Part shown: positions 16,605 through 25,361 of the stretch, in pieces | Layout: each line of letters starts with the position of its first letter | Position numbering within the stretch: the stretch's first letter is position 1 | NCBI RefSeq assembly: GCF_000003605.2 | Contig: NW_003113572.1 | Span: 1-25,412, forward strand | Length of the DNA: 25,412 nt | Origin: Saccoglossus kowalevskii | Lineage: Eukaryota; Hemichordata; Enteropneusta; Harrimaniidae | Direction: 5' to 3' | The notes under the pieces: generated by a model | Seen by the model: the letters and a program-made list of their open reading frames with translations, nothing else | Databases searched by the model: none | Told to the model about the DNA's origin: nothing | Translations under genes and position numbers: made by a program

Positions 16605-16676
16605 TTCCCACAACGGGAATTGAACCCAGGCCTTGGCGGTGAAAGCGCCAAATCCTAACCACTAGACCATATGGGA
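16605..16676 (-). tRNA. tRNA-Glu (anticodon UUC)
   Basis: C49 opposes U65 and U50 wobbles with G64, so the outer T stem is weak. TTTTGTGCAAG in the 3' spacer links it to the unit at 7869, and GGGACGCTGAAG in the 5' flank is shared with it too. Confidence 0.83.
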
Positions 16677-16895
16677 CGCTGAAGTATGAAGGCGTTTCCT
16701 ATTTAACGGGAACACATAAGTAAGGCATATAATCTGATACTTGTGATGTGACATGAACTGAATGTCGAGTATTATATATTCTCTTGTAATCAAGCCAACA
16801 AATACGAGAGGCCAATTTATATCTTTTATTTAAATTGTCTCTGAGAATTTTGTACAAGCTGCGATGTTCAACTGACCTGGAATCTAAAACAGGTG

Positions 16896-16967
16896 TTCCC
16901 ACACCGAGAATTTAACCCGGGCCTTGGCGGTGAGAGCGCCAAATCCTAACCACTAGACCATATAGGA
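16896..16967 (-). tRNA. tRNA-Glu(CUC)-like, A56 variant
   Basis: Acceptor pairs throughout with U4-G69 wobble, and the T stem has G52-U62. The T loop UUAAAUU has lost C56, which normally pairs with G19, and this breaks the B box. Identical to 22958, including the TATAGGATGTTGACG flank. Probably impaired. Confidence 0.78.
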
Positions 16968-17191
16968 TGTTGACGTATGAAGGCGTTTCCTATTTATCGG
17001 GAACACATAAGTAAGGCATATAATCTGATACTTGTGACGTGACGTGACATGAACTGAATGTCGAGTATTATATATTCTCTTGTAATCAAGCCAACAAATA
17101 CGAGAGGCCAATTTATATCTTTTAATTAAATTGTCTATGAGAATTTTGTACAAGCTGCGATGTTGAACTGACCAGGAATCTAAAACAGATG

Positions 17192-17263
17192 TTCCCACAC
17201 CGGGAATTGAACCCGGGCCTTGGCGGTGAAAGCGCCAAATCCTAACCACTAGACCATATGGGA
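17192..17263 (-). tRNA. tRNA-Glu (anticodon UUC), consensus copy
   Basis: Identical to 3069, in a 296-bp unit with the GTTGAACTGACC flank. Confidence 0.95.
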
Positions 17264-17488
17264 CGTTGACGTATGAAGGCGTTTCCTATTTATCGGGAAC
17301 ACATAAGTAAGGCATATAATCTGATACTTGTGACGTGACGTGACATGAACTGAATGTCGAGTATTATATATTCTCTTGTAATCAAGCCAACAAATACGAG
17401 GGGCCAATTTATATCTTTTAATTAAATTGTCTATGAGAATTGTGTACAAAGCTGCGATGTTGAACTGACCAGGAATCTAAAACAGATG

Positions 17489-17560
17489 TTCCCACACCGG
17501 GAAATGAACCCGGGCCTTGGCGGTAAAAGCGCCAAATCCTAACCACTAGACCATATGGGA
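17489..17560 (-). tRNA. tRNA-Glu body with UUU anticodon, U58
   Basis: Loop CUUUUAC gives anticodon UUU (lysine codons). Unlike 5911, the anticodon stem is fully paired (UGGCG/CGCCA), but the T loop has U58. A one-base insertion in the 3' spacer (GTACAAAGCTGCG) gives a 297-bp spacing. It is probably descended from a copy like 9837. Confidence 0.82.
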
Positions 17561-17779
17561 CGTTGACGTATGAAGGCGTTTCCTATTTATCGGGAACACA
17601 TAAGTAAGGCATATAATCTGATACTTGTGACGTGACATGAACTGAATGTCGAGTATTATATATTCTCTTGCAATCAAGCCAACAAATACGAGAGGCCAAT
17701 TTATATCTTTTAATTAAATTGTCTATGAGAATGTTGTACAAGCTGCGATGTTCAACTGACCAGGAATATAAAACTGGTG

Positions 17780-17851
17780 TTCTCACACCGGGAAATGAAC
17801 CCGGGCCATGGCGGTGAGAGCGCCAAATCCTAACCACTAGATCATATGGTA
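17780..17851 (-). tRNA. tRNA-Glu(CUC)-like, degenerate
   Basis: The C3-A70/U58 class with an added C2 to A (A2 opposing G71), so two adjacent acceptor positions are unpaired. The 5' flank reads ACTTTGACG. Confidence 0.74.
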
Positions 17852-18077
17852 CTTTGACGTATGAAGGCGTTTCCTATTTATCGGGAACACATAAGTAAGG
17901 CATATAATCGTATACTTGTGACGTGACGTGACATGAACTGAATGTCGTGAATTATATATATTCTCTTGTAATCAAGCCAACAAATACGAGAGGCCAATTT
18001 ATATCTTTTAATTAAATTGTCTATGAGAATGTTGTACAAGCTGCGATGTTCAACTGACCAGGAATCTAAAACAGGTG

Positions 18078-18149
18078 TTCCCACACCGGGAATTGAACCC
18101 GGGCCTTGGCGGTGAAAGCGCCAAATCCTAACCACTAGACCATATGGGA
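18078..18149 (-). tRNA. tRNA-Glu (anticodon UUC), consensus copy
   Basis: Identical to 3069. The 3' spacer has GAGAATGTTGTAC, usual beside CUC genes. Confidence 0.95.
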
Positions 18150-18368
18150 CGTTGACGTATGAAGGCGTTTCCTATTTATCGGGAACACATAAGTAAGGCA
18201 TATAATCTGATACTTGTGACGTGACATGAACTGAATGTCGAGTATTATATATTCTCTTGTAATCAAGCCAACAAATACGAGAGGCCAATTTATATCTTTT
18301 AATTAAATTGTCTATGAGAATGTTGTACAAGCTGCGATGTTCAACTGACCAGGAATATAAAACAGGTG

Positions 18369-18389
18369 TTCCCACACCGGGAACTGAAC
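18369..18389 (-). pseudogene. Truncated tRNA-Glu remnant
   Basis: Same junction as 2266-2286, paired with the A33 copy at 18578. Confidence 0.88.
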
Positions 18390-18577
18390 ATATAATCGGA
18401 TATTAAGGCATATAATCGGATACTTGTGACGTGACATGAACTGAATGTCGAGTATTATATATTCTCTTCTGATGAGCCAACAAATACGAGAGGCCAATTT
18501 ATATCTTTTAATTAAATTGTCTATGAGAATTTTGTACAAGCTGCGATGTTCAACTGACCAGGAATATAAAACTGGTG

Positions 18578-18649
18578 TTTTTACACCGGGAAATGAACCC
18601 GGGCCATGGCGGTGAGTGCGCCAAATCCTAACCACTAGATCATATGGGA
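18578..18649 (-). pseudogene. tRNA-Glu(CUC)-like pseudogene, A33
   Basis: Identical to 8656: A33, three acceptor mismatches, U58. Confidence 0.8.
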
Positions 18650-18875
18650 CGTTGACGTATGAAGGCGTTTCCTATTTATCGGGAACACATAAGTAAGGCA
18701 TATAATCGTATACTTGTGACGTGACGTGACATGAACTGAATGTCGTGAATTATATATATTCTCTTGTAATCAAGCCAACAAATACGAGAGGCCAATTTAT
18801 ATCTTTTAATTAAATTGTCTATGAGAATTTTGTACAAGCTGCGATGTTCAACTGACCAGGAATCTAAAACAGGTG

Positions 18876-18947
18876 TTCCCACACCGAGAATTGAACTCGG
18901 GCCATGGCGGTGAAAGCGCCAAATCCTAACCACTAGAACATATGGGA
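18876..18947 (-). tRNA. tRNA-Glu (UUC), compensated T stem
   Basis: The T-stem pair G52-C62 is replaced by A52-U62, a two-sided change that keeps pairing. U10 opposes U25 in the D stem and U44 is present. The 5' flank then loses one base (GAAGCGTTTCC). Confidence 0.83.
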
Positions 18948-19165
18948 CGTTGACGTATGAAGCGTTTCCTATTTATCGGGAACACATAAGTAAGGCATAT
19001 AATCTGATACTTGTGACGTGACATGAACTGAATGTCGAGGATGATATATTCTCTTGTACTCAAGCCAACAAATACGAGAGGCCAATTTATATCTTTTAAT
19101 TAAATTGTCTATGAGAATGTTGTACAAGCTGCGATGTTCAACTGACCAGGAATATAAAACTGGTG

Positions 19166-19237
19166 TTCTCACACCGGGAAATGAACCCGGGCCATGGCGG
19201 TGAGAGCGCCAAATCCTAACCACTAGATCATATGGGA
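19166..19237 (-). tRNA. tRNA-Glu(CUC)-like, C3-A70/U58 class
   Basis: Identical to 3360; counterpart of 3651 and 12377. Confidence 0.78.
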
Positions 19238-19456
19238 CGTTGACGTATGAAGGCGTTTCCTATTTATCGGGAACACATAAGTAAGGCATATAATCTGATA
19301 CTTGTGACGTGACATGAACTGAATGTCGAGTATTATATATTCTCTTGTAATCAAGCCAACAAATACGAGAGGCCAATTTATATCTTTTAATTAAATTGTC
19401 TATGAGAATGTTGTACAAGCTGCGATGTTCAACTGACCAGGAATATAAAACTGGTG

Positions 19457-19528
19457 TTTTCACACCGGGAAACGAACCCGAGCCATGGCGGTGAGAGCGC
19501 CAAATCCTAACCACTAGATCATATGGGA
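19457..19528 (-). tRNA. tRNA-Glu(CUC)-like, degenerate, G57/U58
   Basis: As 3942 with C49 to U (wobble with G65). The 5' flank GTATGTAGGCG is shared with 4822. Confidence 0.74.
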
Positions 19529-19754
19529 CGTTGACGTATGTAGGCGTTTCCTATTTATCGGGAACACATAAGTAAGGCATATAATCGTATACTTGTGACG
19601 TGACGTGACATGAACTGAATGTCGTGAATTATATATATTCTCTTGTAATCAAGCCAACAAATACGAGAGGCCAATTTATATCTTTTAATTAAATTGTCTC
19701 TGAGAATTGTATACAAGCTGCGATGTTCAACTGACCAGGAATATAAAACTGGTG

Positions 19755-19826
19755 TTCCCACACCGGGAATTGAACCCGGGCCATGGCGGTGAGAGCGCCA
19801 AATCCTAACCACTAGATCATATGGGA
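19755..19826 (-). tRNA. tRNA-Glu (anticodon CUC), structurally intact
   Basis: Identical to 5120, with the same 298-bp spacer and GTATGTAGGCG boundary, so 19457-19826 duplicates 4822-5191. A U4 run follows. Confidence 0.92.
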
Positions 19827-20045
19827 CGTTGATGTATGAAGGCGTTTCCTATTTATCGGGAACACATAAGTAAGGCATTTAATCGGATACTTGTGACGTG
19901 ACATGAACTGAATGTCGAGTATTCTATATTCTCTTGTGATCGAGCCAACAAATACGAGAGGCCAATTTATATCTTTTAATTAAATTGTCTATGAGAATTT
20001 TGTACAAGCTGCAATGTTCAACTGACCAGGAATATAAAACTGGTG

Positions 20046-20117
20046 TTCCCACACCGGGAAATGAACCCGGGTCATGGCGGTGAGAGCGCCAAATCCTGAA
20101 CACTAGACTATATGGGA
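20046..20117 (-). pseudogene. tRNA-Glu(CUC)-like pseudogene
   Basis: D loop AGUGUUCA has lost G19, the T loop has U58 and G9 is A. Acceptor and anticodon stems pair. Its spacer (CTATATTCTCTTGTGATCGAGCC, GCTGCAATG) is shared with 10927 and 23250. Confidence 0.74.
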
Positions 20118-20343
20118 CGTTGTCGTATGAAGGCGTTTCCTATTTATCGGGAACACATAAGTAAGGCATATAATCGTATACTTGTGACGTGACGTGACAT
20201 GAACTGAATGTCGCGAATTATATATATTCTCTTGTAATCAAGCCAACAAATACGAGAGGCCAATTTATATCTTTTAATTAAATTGTCCATGAGAATTTTG
20301 TACAAGCTGCGATGTTCAACTGACCAGGAATCTAAAACAGGTG

Positions 20344-20415
20344 TTCTTACACCGGGAATTGAACCTGGACCTTGGCGGTGAAAGCGCCGAATCCTAACCA
20401 CTAGACCATATGGGA
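20344..20415 (-). pseudogene. tRNA-Glu(UUC)-like pseudogene
   Basis: Four mispairs: C3-A70, C4-A69, A51-C63 and C27-A43. Anticodon UUC and the T loop are intact. The 3' spacer has TTGTCCATGAG and GTCGCGAATT. Confidence 0.76.
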
Positions 20416-20628
20416 CGATGACATTGGAAGGCGATTCCTATTTATCGGGAAAACACAAGTATGGCATGCAATCGGATACTTCTGACATGAACTGCACGTC
20501 GTGTATTACATATTCTCTTGTAATAAGGCAACGAATACGAGAGGCCAATTTATATCTTTTAATTAAATTGTCTCTGAGAATTGTATACAAGCTGCGATGT
20601 TCGACTGACCAGGAATCTAAAACAGGTG

Positions 20629-20700
20629 TTCCCACACCTGGAATTGAACCCAGGCCTTGGCGTTGAAAGCGCCAAATGATAACCACTAGATCATATGGGA
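20629..20700 (-). tRNA. tRNA-Glu (UUC)-like, D stem lost, shifted T stem
   Basis: D-stem bases 22-23 are UC instead of GG, so U13-U22 and C12-C23 fail and the A box region is altered. In the T arm G51 faces A63, but a one-base shift gives five pairs (CCUGG/CCAGG) with an 8-nt loop. The loop is CUUUCAA (A38). A near neighbour at 20927 is identical. Probably non-functional. Confidence 0.76.
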
Positions 20701-20926
20701 CGTTGACGTATGAAGGCGTTTCCTATTTATCGGGAACACATAAGTAAGGCATATAATCGTATACTTGTGACGTGACGTGATATGAACTGAATGTCTTGAA
20801 TTATATATATTCCCTTGCAATCAAGCCAACAAATACGAGAGGCCAATTTATATCTTTTAATTAAATTGTCTATGAGAATTTTGTACAAGCTGCGATGTTC
20901 AACTGACCAGGAATCTAAAACAGGTG

Positions 20927-20998
20927 TTCCCACACCTGGAATTGAACCCAGGCCTTGGCGTTGAAAGCGCCAAATGATAACCACTAGATCATATGGGA
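20927..20998 (-). tRNA. tRNA-Glu (UUC)-like, D stem lost, shifted T stem
   Basis: Identical to 20629, one unit (298 bp) away. Its 3' spacer has GTGATATGAACTG and GTCTTGAATTATATATATTCCC, repeated again in the unit at 21225: a local triplication in progress. Confidence 0.76.
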
Positions 20999-21224
20999 CG
21001 TTGACGTATGAAGGCGTTTCCTATTTATCGGGAACACATAAGTAAGGCATATAATCGTATACTTGTGACGTGACGTGATATGAACTGAATGTCTTGAATT
21101 ATATATATTCCCTTGCAATCAAGCCAACAAATACGAGAGGCCAATTTATATCTTTTAATTAAATTGTCTATGAGAATTTTGTACAAGCTGCGATGTTCAA
21201 CTGACCAGGAATCTAAAACAGGTG

Positions 21225-21296
21225 TTCCCACACCGGGAATTGAACCCGGGCCTTCGCGGTGAGAGCGCCAAATCCTAACCACTAGACCATATGGGA
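21225..21296 (-). tRNA. tRNA-Glu (CUC), G28-G42 mismatch
   Basis: UUC consensus with C34 and C42 to G, giving one mismatch in the anticodon stem. It may be a hybrid of the CGCGA stem type and an ordinary CUC gene. Promoter boxes and U4 run are intact. Confidence 0.84.
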
Positions 21297-21515
21297 CGAT
21301 GACATTTGAAGGCGTTTCCTATTTATCGGGAAAACATAAGTAAGGCATATAATCTGATACTTGTGATGTGACATGAACTGAATGTCGAGTATTCTATATT
21401 CACTTGTGATCGAGCCAACAAATACGAGAGGCCAATTTATATCATTTAATTAAATTTTCTATGAGAATGTTGTACAAGCTGCGATGTTCAACTGACCAGG
21501 AATATAAAACTGGTG

Positions 21516-21587
21516 TTCCCACACCGGGAATTGAACCCGGACCTTCGCGGTGAGAGCGCCAAATCCTAACCACTAGACCATATGGGA
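21516..21587 (-). tRNA. tRNA-Glu (CUC), G28-G42 mismatch
   Basis: As 21225 with C48 to U. Counterpart of 24423 in block E. Both 5' and 3' flanks carry GATGACATTTGAAGG. Confidence 0.83.
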
Positions 21588-21806
21588 CGATGACATTTGA
21601 AGGCGTTTCCTATTTATCGGGAAAACATAAGTAAGGCATATAATCAGATACTTGTGACGTGACATGAACTGAATGTCGAGTATTATATATTCTCTTGTGA
21701 TCGACCCAATAAATACGAGAGGCCAATTTATATCATTTAATTAAATTTTCTATGAGAATGTTGTACAAGCTGCGATGTTCAACTGACCAGGAATCTAAAA
21801 CAGGTG

Positions 21807-21878
21807 TTCCCACACCGGGAATTGAACCCGGGCCTTGGCGGTGAAAGCGCCAAATCCTAACCACTAGACCATATGGGA
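21807..21878 (-). tRNA. tRNA-Glu (anticodon UUC), consensus copy
   Basis: Identical to 3069 although its spacers belong to the unusual block E type (TATCATTTAATTAAATTTTC). The gene is conserved while the flank drifted. Counterpart of 24714. Confidence 0.95.
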
Positions 21879-22097
21879 CGTTGACGAATGAAGGCGTTTC
21901 CTATTTATCGGGAACACATAAGTAAGGCATATAATCTGATACTTGTGACGTGACATGAACTGAATGTCGAGTATTATATATTCTCTTGTAATCAAGCCAA
22001 CAAATACTTGAGGCCAATTTATATCTTTTAATTAAATTGTCTATGATAATTTTGTACAAGCTGCGATGTTCAACTGACCAGGAATCTAAAACAGATG

Positions 22098-22169
22098 TTC
22101 CCACACCGGGAATTGAACCCAGGCCTTGGCGGTGAAAGCGCCAAATCCTAGCCACTAGACCATATGGGA
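22098..22169 (-). tRNA. tRNA-Glu (anticodon UUC), U50 variant
   Basis: Consensus except C50 to U (wobble) and one D-loop change (AGUGGCUA). All stems pair. The spacer has TATGATAATTTTG, shared with 25005. Confidence 0.89.
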
Positions 22170-22388
22170 CGTTGACGTATGAAGGCGTTTCCTATTTATC
22201 GGGAACACATAAGTAAGGCATATAATCTGATACTTGTGACGTGACATGAACTGAATGTCGAGGATAATATATTCTCTTGTACTCAAGCCAACAAATACGA
22301 GAGGCCAATTTATATCTTTTAATTAAATTGTCTATGAGAATGTTGTACAAGCTGCGATGTTCAACTGACCAGGAATCTAAAACAGGTG

Positions 22389-22460
22389 TTCCCACACCGG
22401 GAATTGAACCCGGGCCATCGCGGTGAAAGCGCCGAATCCTAACCACTAGACCATATGGGA
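22389..22460 (-). tRNA. tRNA-Glu (UUC), altered anticodon stem
   Basis: CGGCG/CGCGA stem as at 4240, with U44. Its 3' spacer carries the block D markers GGATAATATATTC and GTACTCAAGCC, normally beside CUC genes. This unit is absent from block E copy 2. Confidence 0.8.
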
Positions 22461-22673
22461 CGATGACATTGGAAGGCGATTCCTATTTATCGGGAAAACA
22501 CAAGTATGGCATGCAATCGGATACTTCTGACATGAACTGCACGTCGTGTATTACATATTCTCTTGTAATAAGGCAACAAATTCGAGAGGCCAATTTATAT
22601 CTTTTAATTAAATTGTCTCTGAGAATTGTATACAAGCTGCGATGTTCAACTGACCAGGAATATAAAACTGGTG

Positions 22674-22745
22674 TTCCCACACCGGGAATTGAACCCGGGC
22701 CTCGGCGGTGAGAGCGCCAAATCCTAACCACTAGACCATATGGGA
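22674..22745 (-). tRNA. tRNA-Glu (anticodon CUC), structurally intact
   Basis: UUC consensus with C34 and A43 to G, a U27-G43 wobble. Identical to 25290. The 3' spacer is the 285-bp class with GCAACAAATTCGAG. U4 run present. Confidence 0.92.
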
Positions 22746-22957
22746 TGTTGACGTATGAAGGCATTTCCTATTTATCGGGAAAACACAAGTATGGCATGCA
22801 ATCGGCTACTTCTGACATGAACTACACGTCGTGTATTATATATTCTCTTCTGATGAGACAACAAATACGAGAGGCCAATTTATATTTTTTAATTAAATTG
22901 TCTCTGAGAATTTTGTAAAGCTGCGATGTTCAACTGACCAGGAATCTAAAACAGGTG

Positions 22958-23029
22958 TTCCCACACCGAGAATTTAACCCGGGCCTTGGCGGTGAGAGCG
23001 CCAAATCCTAACCACTAGACCATATAGGA
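22958..23029 (-). tRNA. tRNA-Glu(CUC)-like, A56 variant
   Basis: Identical to 16896. Its 3' spacer has TTCTGATGAGAC, the only place that motif appears without a truncated remnant, plus TATATTTTTTAATT and a deletion in TTTTGTAAAGCTGCG. Confidence 0.78.
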
Positions 23030-23249
23030 TGTTGACGTATGAAGGCGTTTCCTATTTATCGGGAACACATAAGTAAGGCATTTAATCGGATACTTGTGAC
23101 GTGACATGAACTGAATGTCGAGTATTCTATATTCTCTTGTGATCGAGCCAACAAATACGAGAGGCCAATTTATATCTTTTAATTAAATTGTCTATGAGAA
23201 TTTTGTACAAGCTGCAATGTTCAACTGACCAGGAATATAAAATCTAGTG

Positions 23250-23321
23250 TTCCCACACCGGGAAATGAAGCCGGGTCATGGCGGTGAGAGCGCCAAATCC
23301 TGACCACTAGACTATATGGGA
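23250..23321 (-). pseudogene. tRNA-Glu(CUC)-like pseudogene
   Basis: C53 opposes C61 at the top of the T stem, U58 breaks the B box, and G9 is A. The 3' flank is AACACUAGAUUUUAU, so the U4 run survives but is shifted. Confidence 0.76.
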
Positions 23322-23542
23322 CGTTGTCGTATGAAGGCGTTTCCTATTTATCGGGAACACATAAGTAAGGCATATAATCGGATACTTGTGACGTGACATG
23401 AACTGAATGTCGTGAATTATATATATTCTCTTGTAATCAAGCCAACAAATACGAGAGGCCAATTTATATCTTTTAATTAAATTGCCTATGAGAATGTTGT
23501 ACCAGCTGCGATATTCAACTGACCAGGAATCTAAAACAGGTG

Positions 23543-23614
23543 TTCTCACACCGGGAAATGAACCCGGGTCATGGCGGTGAGAGCGCAAAATCATGACCAC
23601 TAGACCATATGGGA
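23543..23614 (-). pseudogene. tRNA-Glu(CUC)-like pseudogene
   Basis: C3-A70, U58, U28-C42 and U13-U22 mismatches together. The 5' flank is GTTGTCGTCTGAAGG. The spacer has AAATTGCCTATG and GTACCAGCTGCGATATTC, a cluster of private changes. Confidence 0.77.
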
Positions 23615-23833
23615 CGTTGTCGTCTGAAGGCGTTTCCTATTTATCGGGAACACATAAGTAAGGCATATAATCTGATACTTGTGACGTGACATGAACTGAA
23701 TGTCGAGTATTATATATTGTCTTGTAATCAATCCAACAAATATGAGAGGCCAATTTATATCTTTTAATTAAATTGTCTATGGGAATGTTGTACAAGCTGC
23801 GATTTTCAACTGACCAGGAATATAAAACTGGTG

Positions 23834-23905
23834 TTCTCACACCGGGAAATGAACCCGGGCCATGGCGGTGAGAGGGCCAAATCCTAACCACTATATCATA
23901 TGGGA
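23834..23905 (-). pseudogene. tRNA-Glu(CUC)-like pseudogene
   Basis: C3-A70 and U58 as in the common class, plus C31 opposing C39 next to the loop and A12 opposing G23. The spacer also has many private changes (TTGTCTTGTAATCAATCC, AAATATGAGAGG). Confidence 0.77.
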
Positions 23906-24131
23906 CGTTGACGTATGAAAGTGTTTCCTATTTATTGGGAACACATAAGTAAGGCATATAATCGATTACTTGTGACGTGACGTGACATGAACTGAATGTC
24001 GTGAATTATATATATTCTCTTGTAATCAAGCCAACATATACGAGAGGCCAATTTATATCATTTAATTAAATTGTCTCTGAGAATTTTGTACAAGCTGCGA
24101 TGTTCAACTGACCAGGAATCTAAAACAGGTG

Positions 24132-24203
24132 TTCCCACACCGGGAATTGAACCCGGGCCTTGGCGGTGAGAGCGCCAAATCCTAACCACTAGACCATATG
24201 GGA
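24132..24203 (-). tRNA. tRNA-Glu (anticodon CUC), one base from consensus
   Basis: Identical to 11800 and 13251, with a full U4 terminator. Beside it, 24714 is the UUC consensus, and the two differ only at position 34. The 3' spacer is a 298-bp type. Confidence 0.93.
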
Positions 24204-24422
24204 CGATGACATTTGAAGGCGTTTCCTATTTATCGGGAAAACACAAGTATGGCATGCAATCGGATACTTGTGATGTGACATGAACTGAATGTCGAGTATT
24301 CTATATTCACTTGTGATCGAGCCAACAAATACGAGAGGCCAATTTATATCATTTAATTAAATTTTCTATGAGAATGTTGTACAAGCTGCGATGTTCAACT
24401 GACCAGGAATATAAAACTGGTG

Positions 24423-24494
24423 TTCCCACACCGGGAATTGAACCCGGACCTTCGCGTTGAGAGCGCCAAATCCTAACCACTAGACCATATAGGA
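24423..24494 (-). tRNA. tRNA-Glu (CUC), several changes
   Basis: Against 21516 it adds A38 and U4 (wobble with G69). G28 opposes G42, and U48 is shared. The B box is intact and a U4 run present. Functional status unclear. Confidence 0.8.
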
Positions 24495-24713
24495 CGATGA
24501 CATTTAAAGGCGTTTCCTATTTATCGGGAAAACATAAGTAAGGCATATAATCAGATACTTGTGACGTGACATGAACTGAATGTCGAGTATTATATATTCT
24601 CTTGTGATCGACCCAATAAATACGAGAGGCCAATTTATATCATTTAATTAAATTTTCTATGAGAATGTTGTACAAGCTGCGATGTTCAACTGACCAGGAA
24701 TCTAAAACAGGTG

Positions 24714-24785
24714 TTCCCACACCGGGAATTGAACCCGGGCCTTGGCGGTGAAAGCGCCAAATCCTAACCACTAGACCATATGGGA
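24714..24785 (-). tRNA. tRNA-Glu (anticodon UUC), consensus copy
   Basis: Identical to 3069; counterpart of 21807 in block E. Confidence 0.95.
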
Positions 24786-25004
24786 CGTTGACGAATGAAG
24801 GCGTTTCCTATTTATCGGGAACACATAAGTAAGGCATATAATCTGATACTTGTGACGTGACATGAACTGAATGTCGAGTATTATATATTCTCTTGTAATC
24901 AAGCCAACAAATACTTGAGGCCAATTTATATCTTTTAATTAAATTGTCTATGATAATTTTGTACAAGCTGCGATGTTCAACTGACCAGGAATCTAACACA
25001 GGTG

Positions 25005-25076
25005 TTCCCACACCGGGAATTGAACCCGGGCCTTCATGGTGAAAGCGCCGAATCCTAACCACTAGACCATATGGGA
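25005..25076 (-). pseudogene. tRNA-Glu(UUC)-like pseudogene; terminator lost
   Basis: The anticodon stem is CGGCG/CAUGA, keeping only G31-C39 and a G29-U41 wobble. The 3' flank CCUGUGUUAG has no U4 run. Acceptor and T arm are consensus. Confidence 0.78.
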
Positions 25077-25289
25077 CGATGACATTGGAAGGCGATTCCT
25101 ATTTATCGGGAAAACACAAGTATGGCATGCAATCGGATACTTCTGACAGGAACTGCACGTCGTGTATTACATATTCTCTTGTAATAAGGCAACAAATACG
25201 AGAGGCCAATTTATATCTTTTAATTAAATTGTCTCTGAGAATTGTATACAAGCTGCGATGTTCAACTGACCAGGAATATAAAACTGGTG

Positions 25290-25361
25290 TTCCCACACCG
25301 GGAATTGAACCCGGGCCTCGGCGGTGAGAGCGCCAAATCCTAACCACTAGACCATATGGGA
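25290..25361 (-). tRNA. tRNA-Glu (anticodon CUC), structurally intact
   Basis: Identical to 22674 (C34, G43). Last gene in the window; its 5' flank (25362-25412) is the 285-bp class spacer with GGGATGTTGACG and the TATA-like CTATTTAT, and runs off the right edge. Confidence 0.92.

Larger units (their letters stand above)
15271..16622. repeat. Multi-unit duplication block C, copy 2
   Basis: Second copy of 1440-2790. It lacks the private defects of the gene at 1976 and the 1-bp flank deletion, so it is nearer the ancestral state there. Confidence 0.8.
18964..19528. repeat. Multi-unit duplication block D, copy 3
   Basis: Third copy of 3449-4013, offset 6,789 from copy 2, with GATGATATATTC and TTGTACTCAAGCC in the spacer. 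Confidence 0.75.
21297..22155. repeat. Multi-unit duplication block E, copy 1
   Basis: Matches 24204-25062 at offset 2,907. Markers: GATGACATTTGAAGGCG flanks, TATTCACTTGTGATCGAGCC, GATCGACCCAATAAATACG, AAATTTTCTATG and AAATACTTGAGGCC. Confidence 0.85.
24204..25062. repeat. Multi-unit duplication block E, copy 2
   Basis: Second copy of 21297-22155. The following units align at offset 2,616 instead of 2,907 (22674 with 25290), so exactly one 291-bp unit, the one at 22389, is missing or was added in copy 1. Confidence 0.85.
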
